From: JADJOY01 sp016713535 [NCBI: Deltaproteobacteria bacterium]
Lineage (GTDB): Bacteria > JADJOY01
Assembly: GCA_016713535.1 (NCBI GenBank)
Contig: JADJOY010000046.1
Coordinates: 1 to 58,064 of the forward strand
Reading direction: 5' to 3'
DNA length: 58,064 nt
Shown: positions 8,257 through 16,703 of the stretch, piece after piece
How the letters are laid out: each line of letters begins with the position of its first letter
Numbering within the stretch: the stretch's first letter is position 1
Translations under genes and position numbers: made by a program
The notes under the pieces: model-generated
What the model was told of the DNA's origin: nothing
Seen by the model: only the letters and a program-made list of their open reading frames with translations
Database searches by the model: none

Positions 8257-9260
8257 TGAAGCTTCTGGTCACGGGTGGAGCGGGTTTCATCGGATCGAAC
8301 TTCGTCCGGCGCTGGCTCGCGCGGAGCCCCGCGGACTCGGTGGTGGTCCTCGACAGGCTCACGTACGCGGGGAACCTGGAGAACCTCGACGGGCTCTCTG
8401 GGTTGGCGGGCTATCGGTTCGTGCGCGGGGACGTGGCCGAACCGGCCGACGTTCGACGGTGCCTGGAGCCGGTTCCGGACCTCGTCGTGCACTTCGCCGC
8501 CGAGAGCCACGTCGACCGCTCGATCGACTCACCGCGGATCTTCCTCCAGACCAACGTCGTCGGAACCCAGGCGCTCCTCGAAGCGTGTCGAGCGACCGGT
8601 GTGCCGCGCTTCGTGCAGGTCTCCACGGACGAGGTGTATGGCACCCTCGGGCCGACGGGTGCGTTCAGCGAGACGACGCCGCTCGCGCCCAACAGCCCGT
8701 ATTCGGCGTCCACGACGGGCCGACCTGATCGTGCGGTCGTACGTGGAGACCTATGGGTTCCCGGCGCTCATCACGCGTTGCTCCAACAACTACGGGACCC
8801 TACCAGTTCCCCGGAGAAGCTGATTCCGCTGCTCGTCACACGAGCCCTCGGCGATCAGGCGCTCCCGATCTACGGCGACGGTCTCAACGTCCGGGACTGG
8901 CTCCACGTCGACGATCACTGCGATGCCATCGAGGTCGTGTGTCGTCGCGGTGAGGTCGGTCGCGTCTACAACATCGGCGGAGAGTGCGAGAAGACGAATC
9001 TCCAGATCGCCGAAGCGGTGCTCGGATTGCTCGGAAAGCCTAGCGACCGGATCACCTTCGTGAAGGATCGTCCGGGCCACGATCGGCGCTACGCGATGGA
9101 CATCTCGCGGATTCGCGCCGAGCTCGGCTGGACGCCGCAGCGGACCTTCGACGAAGGTCTCGCGTCGACGGTCGAGTGGTACCGCTCGAACGCGGGTTGG
9201 TGGCAGCGCATCCTGGATGGGTCCTACCGCGAACGGAACGAACGCGGCGTCTCGGGCTGA
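8256..9260 (+). CDS. rmlB: dTDP-glucose 4,6-dehydratase (three local indels)
   Basis: Converts dTDP-glucose to dTDP-4-keto-6-deoxyglucose with NAD. About 334 residues, an SDR fold opening with the Rossmann motif TGGAGFIGSNF. STDEVYG carries the active-site Thr/Asp/Glu cluster. The frame breaks near 8712-8718 (two bases short), at 8797 (one extra) and at 8810 (one extra), netting zero, so the start and stop share a frame. The first break falls on the catalytic YxxxK: the raw reading gives YSAST where the family has YSASK. The two intervening pieces read as ADLIVRSYVETYGFPALIT and GPYQFP in other frames, which restores the family sequence. Indel error is likelier than inactivation. Confidence 0.9.
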   Translation: MKLLVTGGAGFIGSNFVRRWLARSPADSVVVLDRLTYAGNLENLDGLSGLAGYRFVRGDVAEPADVRRCLEPVPDLVVHFAAESHVDRSIDSPRIFLQTNVVGTQALLEACRATGVPRFVQVSTDEVYGTLGPTGAFSETTPLAPNSPYSASTTGRPDRAVVRGDLWVPGAHHALLQQLRDPTSSPEKLIPLLVTRALGDQALPIYGDGLNVRDWLHVDDHCDAIEVVCRRGEVGRVYNIGGECEKTNLQIAEAVLGLLGKPSDRITFVKDRPGHDRRYAMDISRIRAELGWTPQRTFDEGLASTVEWYRSNAGWWQRILDGSYRERNERGVSG

Positions 9261-9306
9261 AGCGACCTCGGCGCCGGTGCGGCGTCGCCGTAACACTGGG
9301 GGTAAC

Positions 9307-10158
9307 TTGCGGATTCTCGTCGTCGGATGCCGAGGCATGCTCGGCACCGACCTGCTCGAAGAGTTGGGGGCGGTCCACGAGGTGGTCGGAGTCGACCTGC
9401 CCGACGTCGATCTCACGGAGCCAGGCTCGGTGGTGCGGGCGCTGGAGCGGGCGAGGCCGGAGGCGGTCGTGAACACCGCGGCGTTCACGCGGGTGGACGA
9501 CTGCGAAACGCACCGAGACCTCGCGTTCGCGGTCAACGCGGACGGACCGGGTCATCTGGCGCGTGCGTGCAGGGCCCTCGCGGTCCCGCTGCTCCACCTC
9601 AGCACCGACTACGTGTTCGGAGGGGCCGGAACTCGCCCGTGGCGCGAGGACGACCCCACGGCCCCGTGCGGCGTGTACGCGGAGAGCAAGCACGCCGGGG
9701 AGCGAGCCGTGGCGGCGGAGCTGCCGGATGGCGCGTGGACGACGGTGCGCACGCAGTGGCTCTTCGGCAGGAACGGACCCAACTTCGTGGAGGCCATCCT
9801 GCGCCAGGTCAAACCTGGCGCCCGACTGAAGGTCGTCGCCGACCAGCGTGGTCGGCCGACCTGGACGCGCGATCTCGCCCGGGGCCTGCGACGGATTCTC
9901 GAAACCGGGAAGGGACACGGATTCGTGAACGTCGCGAACGAAGGCGAGGGGACCTGGTTCGACTTCGCCGAGGCGATCGTGCGCTCGACCGGGGCGGGGG
10001 ACGTCCAGGTCGCCCCCATAACGACGGCCGAGGCGGCGCGTCCGGCGCCCCGTCCGGCGTACAGCGTGCTGGATCTCGGCAAGTTTCGGTCCATCACGGG
10101 CTGGCAGCTTCCCGAGTGGCGTGACGCGCTCGACGGTTATCTGCGGGAGCGAGGATGA
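9307..10158 (+). CDS. rmlD: dTDP-4-dehydrorhamnose reductase
   Basis: Final NADPH-dependent step of dTDP-L-rhamnose synthesis. 283 residues from a TTG start at 9307, chosen because it opens into LRILVVGCRGMLG and follows a GGGGG ribosome-like site. Landmarks are STDYVFGG and the catalytic YAESK, then TQWLFG and the late motif RPTWTRDLA. No frameshift. The stop overlaps the next ATG by four bases (ATGA), so the two are coupled. No rmlC (3,5-epimerase) is seen in the window, so the pathway here is incomplete. Confidence 0.92.
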   Translation: MRILVVGCRGMLGTDLLEELGAVHEVVGVDLPDVDLTEPGSVVRALERARPEAVVNTAAFTRVDDCETHRDLAFAVNADGPGHLARACRALAVPLLHLSTDYVFGGAGTRPWREDDPTAPCGVYAESKHAGERAVAAELPDGAWTTVRTQWLFGRNGPNFVEAILRQVKPGARLKVVADQRGRPTWTRDLARGLRRILETGKGHGFVNVANEGEGTWFDFAEAIVRSTGAGDVQVAPITTAEAARPAPRPAYSVLDLGKFRSITGWQLPEWRDALDGYLRERG

Positions 10159-11255
10159 CGAACGACGAATCTGGCGCGGTCAGCGCTCCGTATGCGGTGA
10201 TCCTGGCCGGTGGCCGCGGCACTCGATTCTGGCCACTCAGTCGCCGCGACCGTCCCAAGCAGTTGCTCGCGTTCTTGTCCGGCGAACCGCTTCTGCGCGA
10301 GACGCTCGATCGTCTGGAAGGTCTGGTGCCCCCGGAGCACCGATGCCTCGTGGTTCCAGAGGACCTGGTCGGTGCCTGCGCCAAGGTGGCTGGTGAGGTT
10401 CCCCTCGCGAACGTGTTCGTCGAGCCTGTCGGCCGCAACACGGCGCCATGCCTGGCGTTGGCGGCGCTTCACCTCCGGCGCCGCGATCCGGAGGCCGTGA
10501 TGCTCGCCCTTCCCGCCGACCATCACGTCGCGGACTCGAAGGGTTTTCGGTCCGCGCTCAGGGCGGCGGCCGCGATCGCCTGCGAAGGTCCACTCGTCAC
10601 GCTCGGGATCAAGCCGACGAGACCGGACACCGGGTTCGGGTACATCCGGGTGGGCCGCAGCATGGGTGAGCTCGAGGGCCAGGAGTTCCACAGGGTCGAC
10701 CGGTTCGTCGAGAAGCCCGACCGGGTCCGCGCGGAGAGCTACGTCGCGCGCGGCGACCACCTGTGGAACGCGGGAATCTTCGCCTGGCGGGTCGACGCTT
10801 TCCTCGCCGAGATCGAGCGTCAGATGCCCGAGTTGTGGAAGGCGATCGAGCGGATCGATCAGGTGCTCGGCACGGCTCGCGAGCGCGAGGAGATCGGCAA
10901 GGTCTGGAGCGCGCTGGCGTCCGTTTCGGTCGACGTCGGCGTGCTCGAGAACGCCGTCGAGGTGCGAGTGGTTCCAGCGGATTTCGGCTGGAGTGACGTC
11001 GGATCGTGGTCCGCGCTGCGTGAGGTGCTTCCGGCGGGCGAGGGTGGTGTCCAGCGGGCGGCTCGGCATCTCTCCATCGATTCCGAGAACTGCGTGGTGG
11101 TCGCGCCCAACCGGCTCGTGGCGACGGTTGGGCTGAAGGACACGCTGGTGGTCGTGGTCGACGACGCCGTTCTGGTGTGCCCTCTGTCACGTGACCAGGA
11201 GCTTCGCGAGGTGGTGCGGAGGATCGAGGAAGAGGGGCTGACGGACTACCTCTGA
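10155..11255 (+). CDS. manC: Mannose-1-phosphate guanylyltransferase
   Basis: Makes GDP-mannose from mannose-1-phosphate and GTP. 366 residues with the signature ILAGGRGTRFWPLSR near the N-terminus, EPVGRNTAP, LPADHHV, the sugar-site WNAGIF and late FGWSDVGSW. The length equals the nucleotidyltransferase portion only; the C-terminal isomerase cupin of bifunctional enzymes is absent, so mannose-6-phosphate must come from another gene. The start ATG overlaps the rmlD stop by four bases. Confidence 0.93.
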   Translation: MTNDESGAVSAPYAVILAGGRGTRFWPLSRRDRPKQLLAFLSGEPLLRETLDRLEGLVPPEHRCLVVPEDLVGACAKVAGEVPLANVFVEPVGRNTAPCLALAALHLRRRDPEAVMLALPADHHVADSKGFRSALRAAAAIACEGPLVTLGIKPTRPDTGFGYIRVGRSMGELEGQEFHRVDRFVEKPDRVRAESYVARGDHLWNAGIFAWRVDAFLAEIERQMPELWKAIERIDQVLGTAREREEIGKVWSALASVSVDVGVLENAVEVRVVPADFGWSDVGSWSALREVLPAGEGGVQRAARHLSIDSENCVVVAPNRLVATVGLKDTLVVVVDDAVLVCPLSRDQELREVVRRIEEEGLTDYL

Positions 11256-11302
11256 GCCGTGCGCGGACCGGCGCCGCACGTCCTTCTTCCCTGAGTCGAG
11301 TC

Positions 11303-12278
11303 ATGGCAGAGCGCGTACTCATCACCGGTCTCAACGGCTTGGTCGGGCCTACTGCGCGCGCGCTCGCGGATGCTGGGTACCGCGTCGCCGCGACGTGCTT
11401 CGGGCCACGCGTTCCCATCCGGTCGCGCTCCCCCGGTGGAGCCGCTCGTCGAGCTCGACGTCCGCGACCCCGCCGCCGTCGCAGCCTGCCTGTCGCGTAT
11501 CCGTCCCGACGGAGTGATCCACCTCGCGGGTTTCTCGGAACCCCACCGGTCGCTCGGTCAGCCCCTGCTCACGACGGAGATCAACGTGATGGGCACGCTC
11601 CACGTGCTCGAGGCCATGAAGGCCGAGACCCCCTCGGCGCGTTGCGTCGTGATCGGGAGCGGTGACGTCTACGGCGCCCAGGAGCGAGGCGATCCGCCTT
11701 TCACCGAGGCGTCGGCCCTGTGGCCCCGAAATCCCTATGCGGTGACCAAGGCCGCCGCAGACCTGCTCGCCGAGGGTTATGGACGGGAGCCTCACCGGCT
11801 CGATGTGGTCCGCGTCCGGCCGTTCAACCACACGGGACCGGGGCAGCAGCGGGGGTTGGTGTGCCCGGACTTCGCGTACGGGATCGCTCGGCTCGCGGTG
11901 AGCGGCGTCCCTGCGGGGTCGCTCGAGGTCGGCAACCTGGACTCATCCAAGGATTTCACGGACGTCCGCGACATGGTGCGAGGCTACGTCCTGGCGCTGG
12001 AGAGAGGTGAACGGGGCGCCGTGTACAACCTCGCGAGCGGACGCACGATCCGGGTGCGCGACATCCTGAGCGAGCTGTCGCGGGTCGCCGGGGTGGAGGT
12101 CACGCCGATACCAAACCCGGCCTTCGCCGGAGCGGCGACCACCGAGGTGCGCGCCAGTGCCGAGCGGTTTCGAGCGCGCACGGGGTGGACGCCCGAGATC
12201 CCGTTCGAGCGCACGCTCGCCGAGCTCTTCGAGTATTGTCGACGCTCGCTGGCGGATGAGCGACCCTCTTCGCCCTGA
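11303..12278 (+). CDS. GDP-4-dehydro-6-deoxymannose reductase-like SDR (frameshift near 11433)
   Basis: Extended SDR of the RMD/GMER type: it probably reduces GDP-4-keto-6-deoxymannose to GDP-rhamnose, or acts as a related epimerase. The N-terminal piece MAERVLITGLNGLVGPTA has the Rossmann motif. After a C-run at about 11431-11435 the frame changes and continues from PPVEPLVELDVRD. Catalytic YAVTK, the RPFNHTGPGQ motif and VGNLDSSKDFTDVRD are characteristic of the RMD group. About 325 residues after correction. It lies 47 bases after manC, which supplies GDP-mannose; the dehydratase (gmd) that should stand between them is not in the window. Confidence 0.8.
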
Positions 12279-12319
12279 GCCCTGATACCACCGCTCAGGT
12301 TGGGCTCGGGACCACGATC

Positions 12320-13111
12320 ATGTTCGAAACGCTCTCGGAGATCGTGCGCCATCGCGCGTTGGTATGGAGCCTCGTCCAGCGCCAGCTCGCGGTGCGCTAC
12401 CGCGGTTCGGTGCTCGGGTTCGTGTGGACGTTCTTGAACCCGCTGTGCCTGATGCTGGTCTACACGCTGGTGTTCTCGTTGTTCGTGCGCGACCCATCGA
12501 TCGCGCACTACGGAACGTTCGTGTTCTGTGGGCTGCTGCCGTGGATCTGGTTCTCGTCCGCGCTGCTCGAGGGATCCAACGCCATCGTGGGCGGCGGAAC
12601 ACTCATCACGAAGGCGCTCTTCCCACCGCAGATCTTGCCTGCCGTGGTCTCGCTCGCCCACGCGGTCAACTTCCTGCTGTCGCTCCCGATGCTGGTGCCG
12701 TTTCTGATCCAGGCGGACCGGCCGTTCGGGTGGGCTCTCCTCGCGCTGCCGGTCGTGATGGCCGTGCAGTTCTTGCTGATCTTCGCGATCGTCCTCGGCG
12801 TCAGCGCTCTCAACGTCCACTACAGGGACGTCCAGCACATCCTCGGCAACGTGCTCTCGCTCTGGTTCTTCGTGACACCGGTGATCTTCTCCGTCGACAG
12901 CCTGAAATCGCGCCACTGGATCTTCACGTTGCTGATCGCGAAGGTGAACCCGATGGGCGTCCTCGCCGAGTCGTACCACGAGATCCTCTACTGGGGACAC
13001 TTTCCGAACTGGCGAAACCTCCTCGTGGTCTTCCTCGGCACGCTGGTGATCCTGGTCGTCAGCCACTCGATCTTCCGTAGCTACCGCGACGGCTTCGCGG
13101 AGGAGATCTGA
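12320..13111 (+). CDS. wzm: O-antigen/polysaccharide ABC exporter permease (Wzm-type)
   Basis: Membrane half of an ABC-2 exporter that moves a finished, lipid-linked polysaccharide across the inner membrane. 263 residues with an N-terminal amphipathic stretch (RQLAVRYRGSVLGFVWTFLNP, split here: conserved RYRGS and WTFLNP) and about six hydrophobic segments. The late conserved YRDVQHI and NPM pieces typical of Wzm/TagG proteins are present. No frameshift. Its last base is shared with the first base of the ATPase gene, so the two are coupled. Confidence 0.92.
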   Translation: MFETLSEIVRHRALVWSLVQRQLAVRYRGSVLGFVWTFLNPLCLMLVYTLVFSLFVRDPSIAHYGTFVFCGLLPWIWFSSALLEGSNAIVGGGTLITKALFPPQILPAVVSLAHAVNFLLSLPMLVPFLIQADRPFGWALLALPVVMAVQFLLIFAIVLGVSALNVHYRDVQHILGNVLSLWFFVTPVIFSVDSLKSRHWIFTLLIAKVNPMGVLAESYHEILYWGHFPNWRNLLVVFLGTLVILVVSHSIFRSYRDGFAEEI

Positions 13112-14451
13112 TGGCCCGCCCGACCGTGCCGGACCCCGCGACCCGCGCTCAGCCCGCCATCGAGATGGTGGGAGTGACCAAACGGTTCCGCAAGCGCACG
13201 CTTCAGCGTGGCTACACGACGGTGAAGACCCACCTGCTGCGGTCCGCGCTCGAGAACGTATTCACTCGCAAGACCCGCCGTGGGAACTTCCTCACGGCAC
13301 TGGATGACATTCATCTCCGCGTGGAGGAGGGCACGACTCTCGGGGTGATCGGGCACAACGGCTCGGGCAAGTCCACGTTGCTCAAGGTCATGACGGGAAT
13401 CTACAAGCCGGATGCGGGACAGATCCGGATCCGCGGACGCGTCTCGGCGCTGATCGAGCTCGGCGCGGGGTTCCACCCCGAGTTCACGGGCCGCGAGAAC
13501 ATCTTCCTCAACGGCCTGGTGCTCGGCCTCAAGAAGGACTACATCGAGCGCAAGTTCGAGGAGATCGTCTCGTTCGCCGACCTCGAGGACTTCATCGACG
13601 ATCCCGTACGGACGTATTCGTCGGGCATGTACATGAGGCTCGGATTCTCGATCGCCATCCATGTCGATCCCGACATCCTGATCGTCGACGAGGTGTTGGC
13701 GGTCGGTGACGAAGCGTTCATCCACAAGTGCCAGGAGCGGGTCGCCGACTTCAAGCGACGCGGCAAGACGATCGTCGTCGTCACGCACGACCTCGGAGCG
13801 ATCGAGCGCTGGTGCGACGACGTCGTGCTCCTCGACCACGGCCACATGGTCGAGCGAGGCGGGCCACGCCGGGTCATCGACGCTTACCGGCGCCTCGTGG
13901 CCGAGAGCGAAGAACGTCGGCTCGCCGACGAACATCGTCGCGTGGCCGAGCTGACCCAGCAGGAGCCGTCGGCGGAGGCTGTCGCCGTGCGGATGGACGA
14001 GGTCGGCGCAGCCTCGACGGCGAGTCCGGACCAGAGTCGCTGGGGAACCCGTGAGGTCGAGATCGTCGACGTCCGGCTCGTCGACCCGCCGGCGCCGAAC
14101 GATACGTGTACGAGAGCGGAGACGCGGTGTCGATCTCGATCCGCTACGTCGCACAAAGACGCCGCAGCCGGTCTTCGGCATCGGGTTGTTCCGGCCAGAC
14201 GGCGTGTGTTGCTACGGCACCAATACCCACATCGACCGCGCCGATCTGCCGCAGCTCGGAGCGCGAAGGCGTGGTCAGGTGCTCGCTCAGTCGCCTGGAG
14301 CTCGTGGCGGGGGATTACCCTCGTCGACGTGGCGGTTCATGCCGAGGACGGGGCGCGTACGACTACCGCACGCGGCGCTGGTCGTTCGCGATCCGATCCG
14401 GCACCGCCGACGTGGGTGTATACCGACCGCGACACGTCGAGTGCCGGGTGA
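13111..14451 (+). CDS. wzt: O-antigen ABC exporter ATPase with C-terminal sugar-binding domain (Wzt-type, several indels)
   Basis: ATPase partner of Wzm. Walker A GHNGSGKST at about residue 81, Q-loop region, signature YSSGMYMR at about 169 and Walker B ILIVDEVLAVGDEA at about 190 are intact. The segment after about residue 330 is a Wzt-type carbohydrate-binding domain that would recognise the finished chain end. That domain is broken by about five or six single-base shifts near 14105, 14155, 14262, 14318, 14352 and 14432. Between them clean domain pieces read in other frames (YESGDAVSISIRYVA, PVFGIGLFRPDGVCCYGT, LVDVAVHAEDGA, YDYRTRRWSFAIRSG). About 445 residues. The stop overlaps the next gene's GTG (GTGA). 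Confidence 0.88.
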   Translation: MARPTVPDPATRAQPAIEMVGVTKRFRKRTLQRGYTTVKTHLLRSALENVFTRKTRRGNFLTALDDIHLRVEEGTTLGVIGHNGSGKSTLLKVMTGIYKPDAGQIRIRGRVSALIELGAGFHPEFTGRENIFLNGLVLGLKKDYIERKFEEIVSFADLEDFIDDPVRTYSSGMYMRLGFSIAIHVDPDILIVDEVLAVGDEAFIHKCQERVADFKRRGKTIVVVTHDLGAIERWCDDVVLLDHGHMVERGGPRRVIDAYRRLVAESEERRLADEHRRVAELTQQEPSAEAVAVRMDEVGAASTASPDQSRWGTREVEIVDVRLVDPPAPNDTCTRAETRCRSRSATSHKDAAAGLRHRVVPARRRVLLRHQYPHRPRRSAAARSAKAWSGARSVAWSSWRGITLVDVAVHAEDGARTTTARGAGRSRSDPAPPTWVYTDRDTSSAG

Positions 14452-15586
14452 GCGCGAATACCTCGAACACTCCGACCGGCGACACTCTCGCGGAGCTCGC
14501 CTCGACCTCCGCCCTCACCAGTCTCGAGAGTCACCGGCCTCTCGTGGGCTTCCTGGTCGTCAGAGCGAAGCGATTGGCAGCCCGGCTGGCGCGATGGTGC
14601 CTGGCGCCGGTTCTCGCTCGCCAGGAGGCGTTCAATCGTGCCGTCGCCGCCGAGCTCGCCACCCGGCGGGCGGAGCGTTCGTCGTCGGGCGCGCCTCCTG
14701 ACGACGGCAGCCCTGGTGCCCTGGCGAGACGCATCGAGCTGGTCCACGAATCACTGCATCGCGAGATCACGTCGCGCGAGGCCGCGATCCTTCGCAGCCT
14801 CCGCGAGGAGGTCGCGGTCAAGACGTCCCCAGGCTCTCGCTGCGATCGTTGCGGACGCGCAGGTTCGTCGGCCCCTGGCCGAGGGCTTCGGCGATCATCT
14901 CTACCGCGAGTTCGTTCTCGCGGTTCCGCGGCAGCGAGGAGGAGATCGGCCGCCGCTTCGAGCTCTACACCAAGTTGTTCGCAGATGCCGATCCGGTGAT
15001 CGACGTCGGTTGTGGCCGCGGCGAGTTCCTCGCCGCGCTTCGCGAGCGCGGTATCGGCGCGCGCGGAGTCGACTCGAACGCGGAGCTGGTCGAACACTGC
15101 GTGAGTCACGGGCTCGACGTCGCGCGCGGCGACGCGCTCGAACACCTCGGGTCGCTCGATGCGGGCTCCCTGGGGGGTGTGTTCTCGGCCCAGGTGCTCG
15201 AGCATCTCGAGCCCGCCGGCATCCAAGCCTTCCTGGGACTTGCGCATCGAGTACTCCGTCCCGGGGGTCTTCTCGTCGCCGAGACCGTCAACGCCGAGAG
15301 CCTCGCCGCGATCACGCGCAACTTCTTCGCCGACTGGACCCATCGCACCCCGATCGTTCCGCGCAGCCTTCGGTTCGTGGCGGAGCGCTGCGGCTTCGCC
15401 GATCTCGAGATCCGGTACCTGTCGCCGGTGCCCGAGAATGCTCGTCTCCGGATCGTGCCCATCGACCCGGACCTGGCGACGTCGACGCGCGATCAGCTCG
15501 AGGCGATCAACCGCAACTTCGAGCTCCTCAACGCACTGCTGTTCGGCCCACAGGACTTCGCGCTCATCGCGCGCAAACCCGCCTGA
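14448..15586 (+). CDS. SAM-dependent methyltransferase of the O-antigen locus (two frameshifts)
   Basis: Class I methyltransferase. The N-terminal 125 residues (GTG at 14448, overlapping the wzt stop) are helical and charged, with a probable coiled coil (HESLHREITSREAAIL). After breaks near 14825 and 14915 the catalytic domain follows: VIDVGCGRGEFL (SAM motif I), GVFSAQVLEHL (motif IV) and RVLRPGGLLVAETVN. It ends with INRNFELLNALLFGPQDFALIA. About 378 residues after correction. Coupled to a Wzt with a sugar-binding domain, it may methylate the chain end and so stop elongation, as described for WbdD systems, though no kinase domain is seen. Function is inferred from context. Confidence 0.82.
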
Positions 15587-15605
15587 CGGAGCCCCGGCTG
15601 CTCCG
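15587..15605. terminator. Hairpin between convergent operon ends
   Basis: CGGAGC (15587-15592) pairs with GCTCCG (15600-15605) across a 7-base loop, directly after the methyltransferase stop and before the stop of the opposite gene. No T-run follows. Confidence 0.4.
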
Positions 15606-15614
15606 AGCGTCGCC

Positions 15615-16703
15615 TCAGCGTACGAGGTGCTGGTCGAAGAAGCGGAAGATCCCGGCGACTCCGAAAGGGTAGGCGTACGGCACGGTCAGCGTCGGGATCG
15701 GCGCCGCCTGGAGATCGTTGATGGCGCGGTGCAACGGGTAGAGCGCCGGGACCGTCTCGCAGTGATACGGCTCGAAGAGTCCCGAGACGAAGAAGTCGAC
15801 CTCGTGGTCGGAGACGTAGGCCCGGAACCTCGCGGGTCCGTCGGACGGCATCACGCGGATCGTGAGGTTGCCCGTGCTCGATCCGCCCGAGTGGCCGATG
15901 AGACCGATTCGGTCGTCGCGCACGTCGGAGCGAGAGCGGAGGTACTCGAGCCCGACGAGCGATTCGTAGCTGCGGAGTCCGATCAGTGCGAATCCGGCGC
16001 GGAGGATCCTCTTCGAGATGTCGTGCTCGACCTCGTCGATCCCCATCGCGCGCATGGTGAGGATGAGGATGGCGTAGCCGTGACCGGGGTACTCGCTGCC
16101 GTGGTAGGCATCCCGATAGACTTGGGCGTCGTCGCCGTGGCCGTGAACGGCGACGATCGCGGGATAGGGCCCCTCCCCGAGGGGACGGAGGAGAATCGCG
16201 GGGATGTCACCCACCATCTCGTCGCGGAGCACGAGGTGGGCCTCGCGAAAGAAATCGCTCGACGTCTCGGAGGTGACGATGGCTTCCAGGGGACGGCTCG
16301 CGAGGCCAGCCACCAGCCATCCGACGTTCAGACGTTCCACCACCTCTCGGCGCAGCTCCTCCGGTGGGAGGCCCGGCGCCACGACCGGGACCTCGCCACG
16401 TGCGATGCCGACCAGTGCCTCATCCAGCGTGGCCTGATCGATCGGTCGGGCCGCGTCGGCCGCCTCACTCAGGAAGGTCTGGTAGTCCGCGACACAGGCC
16501 TCGTTGTCCGCGCAGGCCCAGACGTAAGTGGGATCGAAACGCACCCTTACGTGCGCGTCCGGGGAAGCGCCGCCGTCGCCAGGAGCACACCGCGGCGCCG
16601 CCGCGAGGGTTGCCAGGACGGCGAGTACGGCCGTACCGCGGAGCCGCGTGGCAGGGGCCGGCGCGCGGCGGATCGACCCGGCCGGGGAGCGCGAGACGCT
16701 CAG
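15615..16703 (-). CDS. Exported alpha/beta-hydrolase (dienelactone-hydrolase-like)
   Basis: About 362 residues. A hydrophobic export signal (LAVLATLAAAPRCAPG) with a possible lipobox Cys precedes the hydrolase domain. Landmarks are VHGHGDD (oxyanion-hole region), the nucleophile elbow LIGHSGGSS, and a late Asp/His-containing region (VSDHEVDFF, FFDQHL). It resembles large esterase/peptidase-type hydrolases; substrate unknown. The start is unresolved: no ATG, GTG or TTG lies before the signal in frame; 16703 is a CTG overlapping the pepA stop, so either a rare start or an indel is involved. Probably co-transcribed with pepA. Confidence 0.72.
   Translation of the reverse strand: MSVSRSPAGSIRRAPAPATRLRGTAVLAVLATLAAAPRCAPGDGGASPDAHVRVRFDPTYVWACADNEACVADYQTFLSEAADAARPIDQATLDEALVGIARGEVPVVAPGLPPEELRREVVERLNVGWLVAGLASRPLEAIVTSETSSDFFREAHLVLRDEMVGDIPAILLRPLGEGPYPAIVAVHGHGDDAQVYRDAYHGSEYPGHGYAILILTMRAMGIDEVEHDISKRILRAGFALIGLRSYESLVGLEYLRSRSDVRDDRIGLIGHSGGSSTGNLTIRVMPSDGPARFRAYVSDHEVDFFVSGLFEPYHCETVPALYPLHRAINDLQAAPIPTLTVPYAYPFGVAGIFRFFDQHLVR

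Noticed and set aside
7185-9260. A single fused RmlA-RmlB protein
   Set aside because: The fusion exists only because a surplus G near 8139 removes the rmlA stop; corrected, rmlA ends at 8256 and rmlB starts at the same base.
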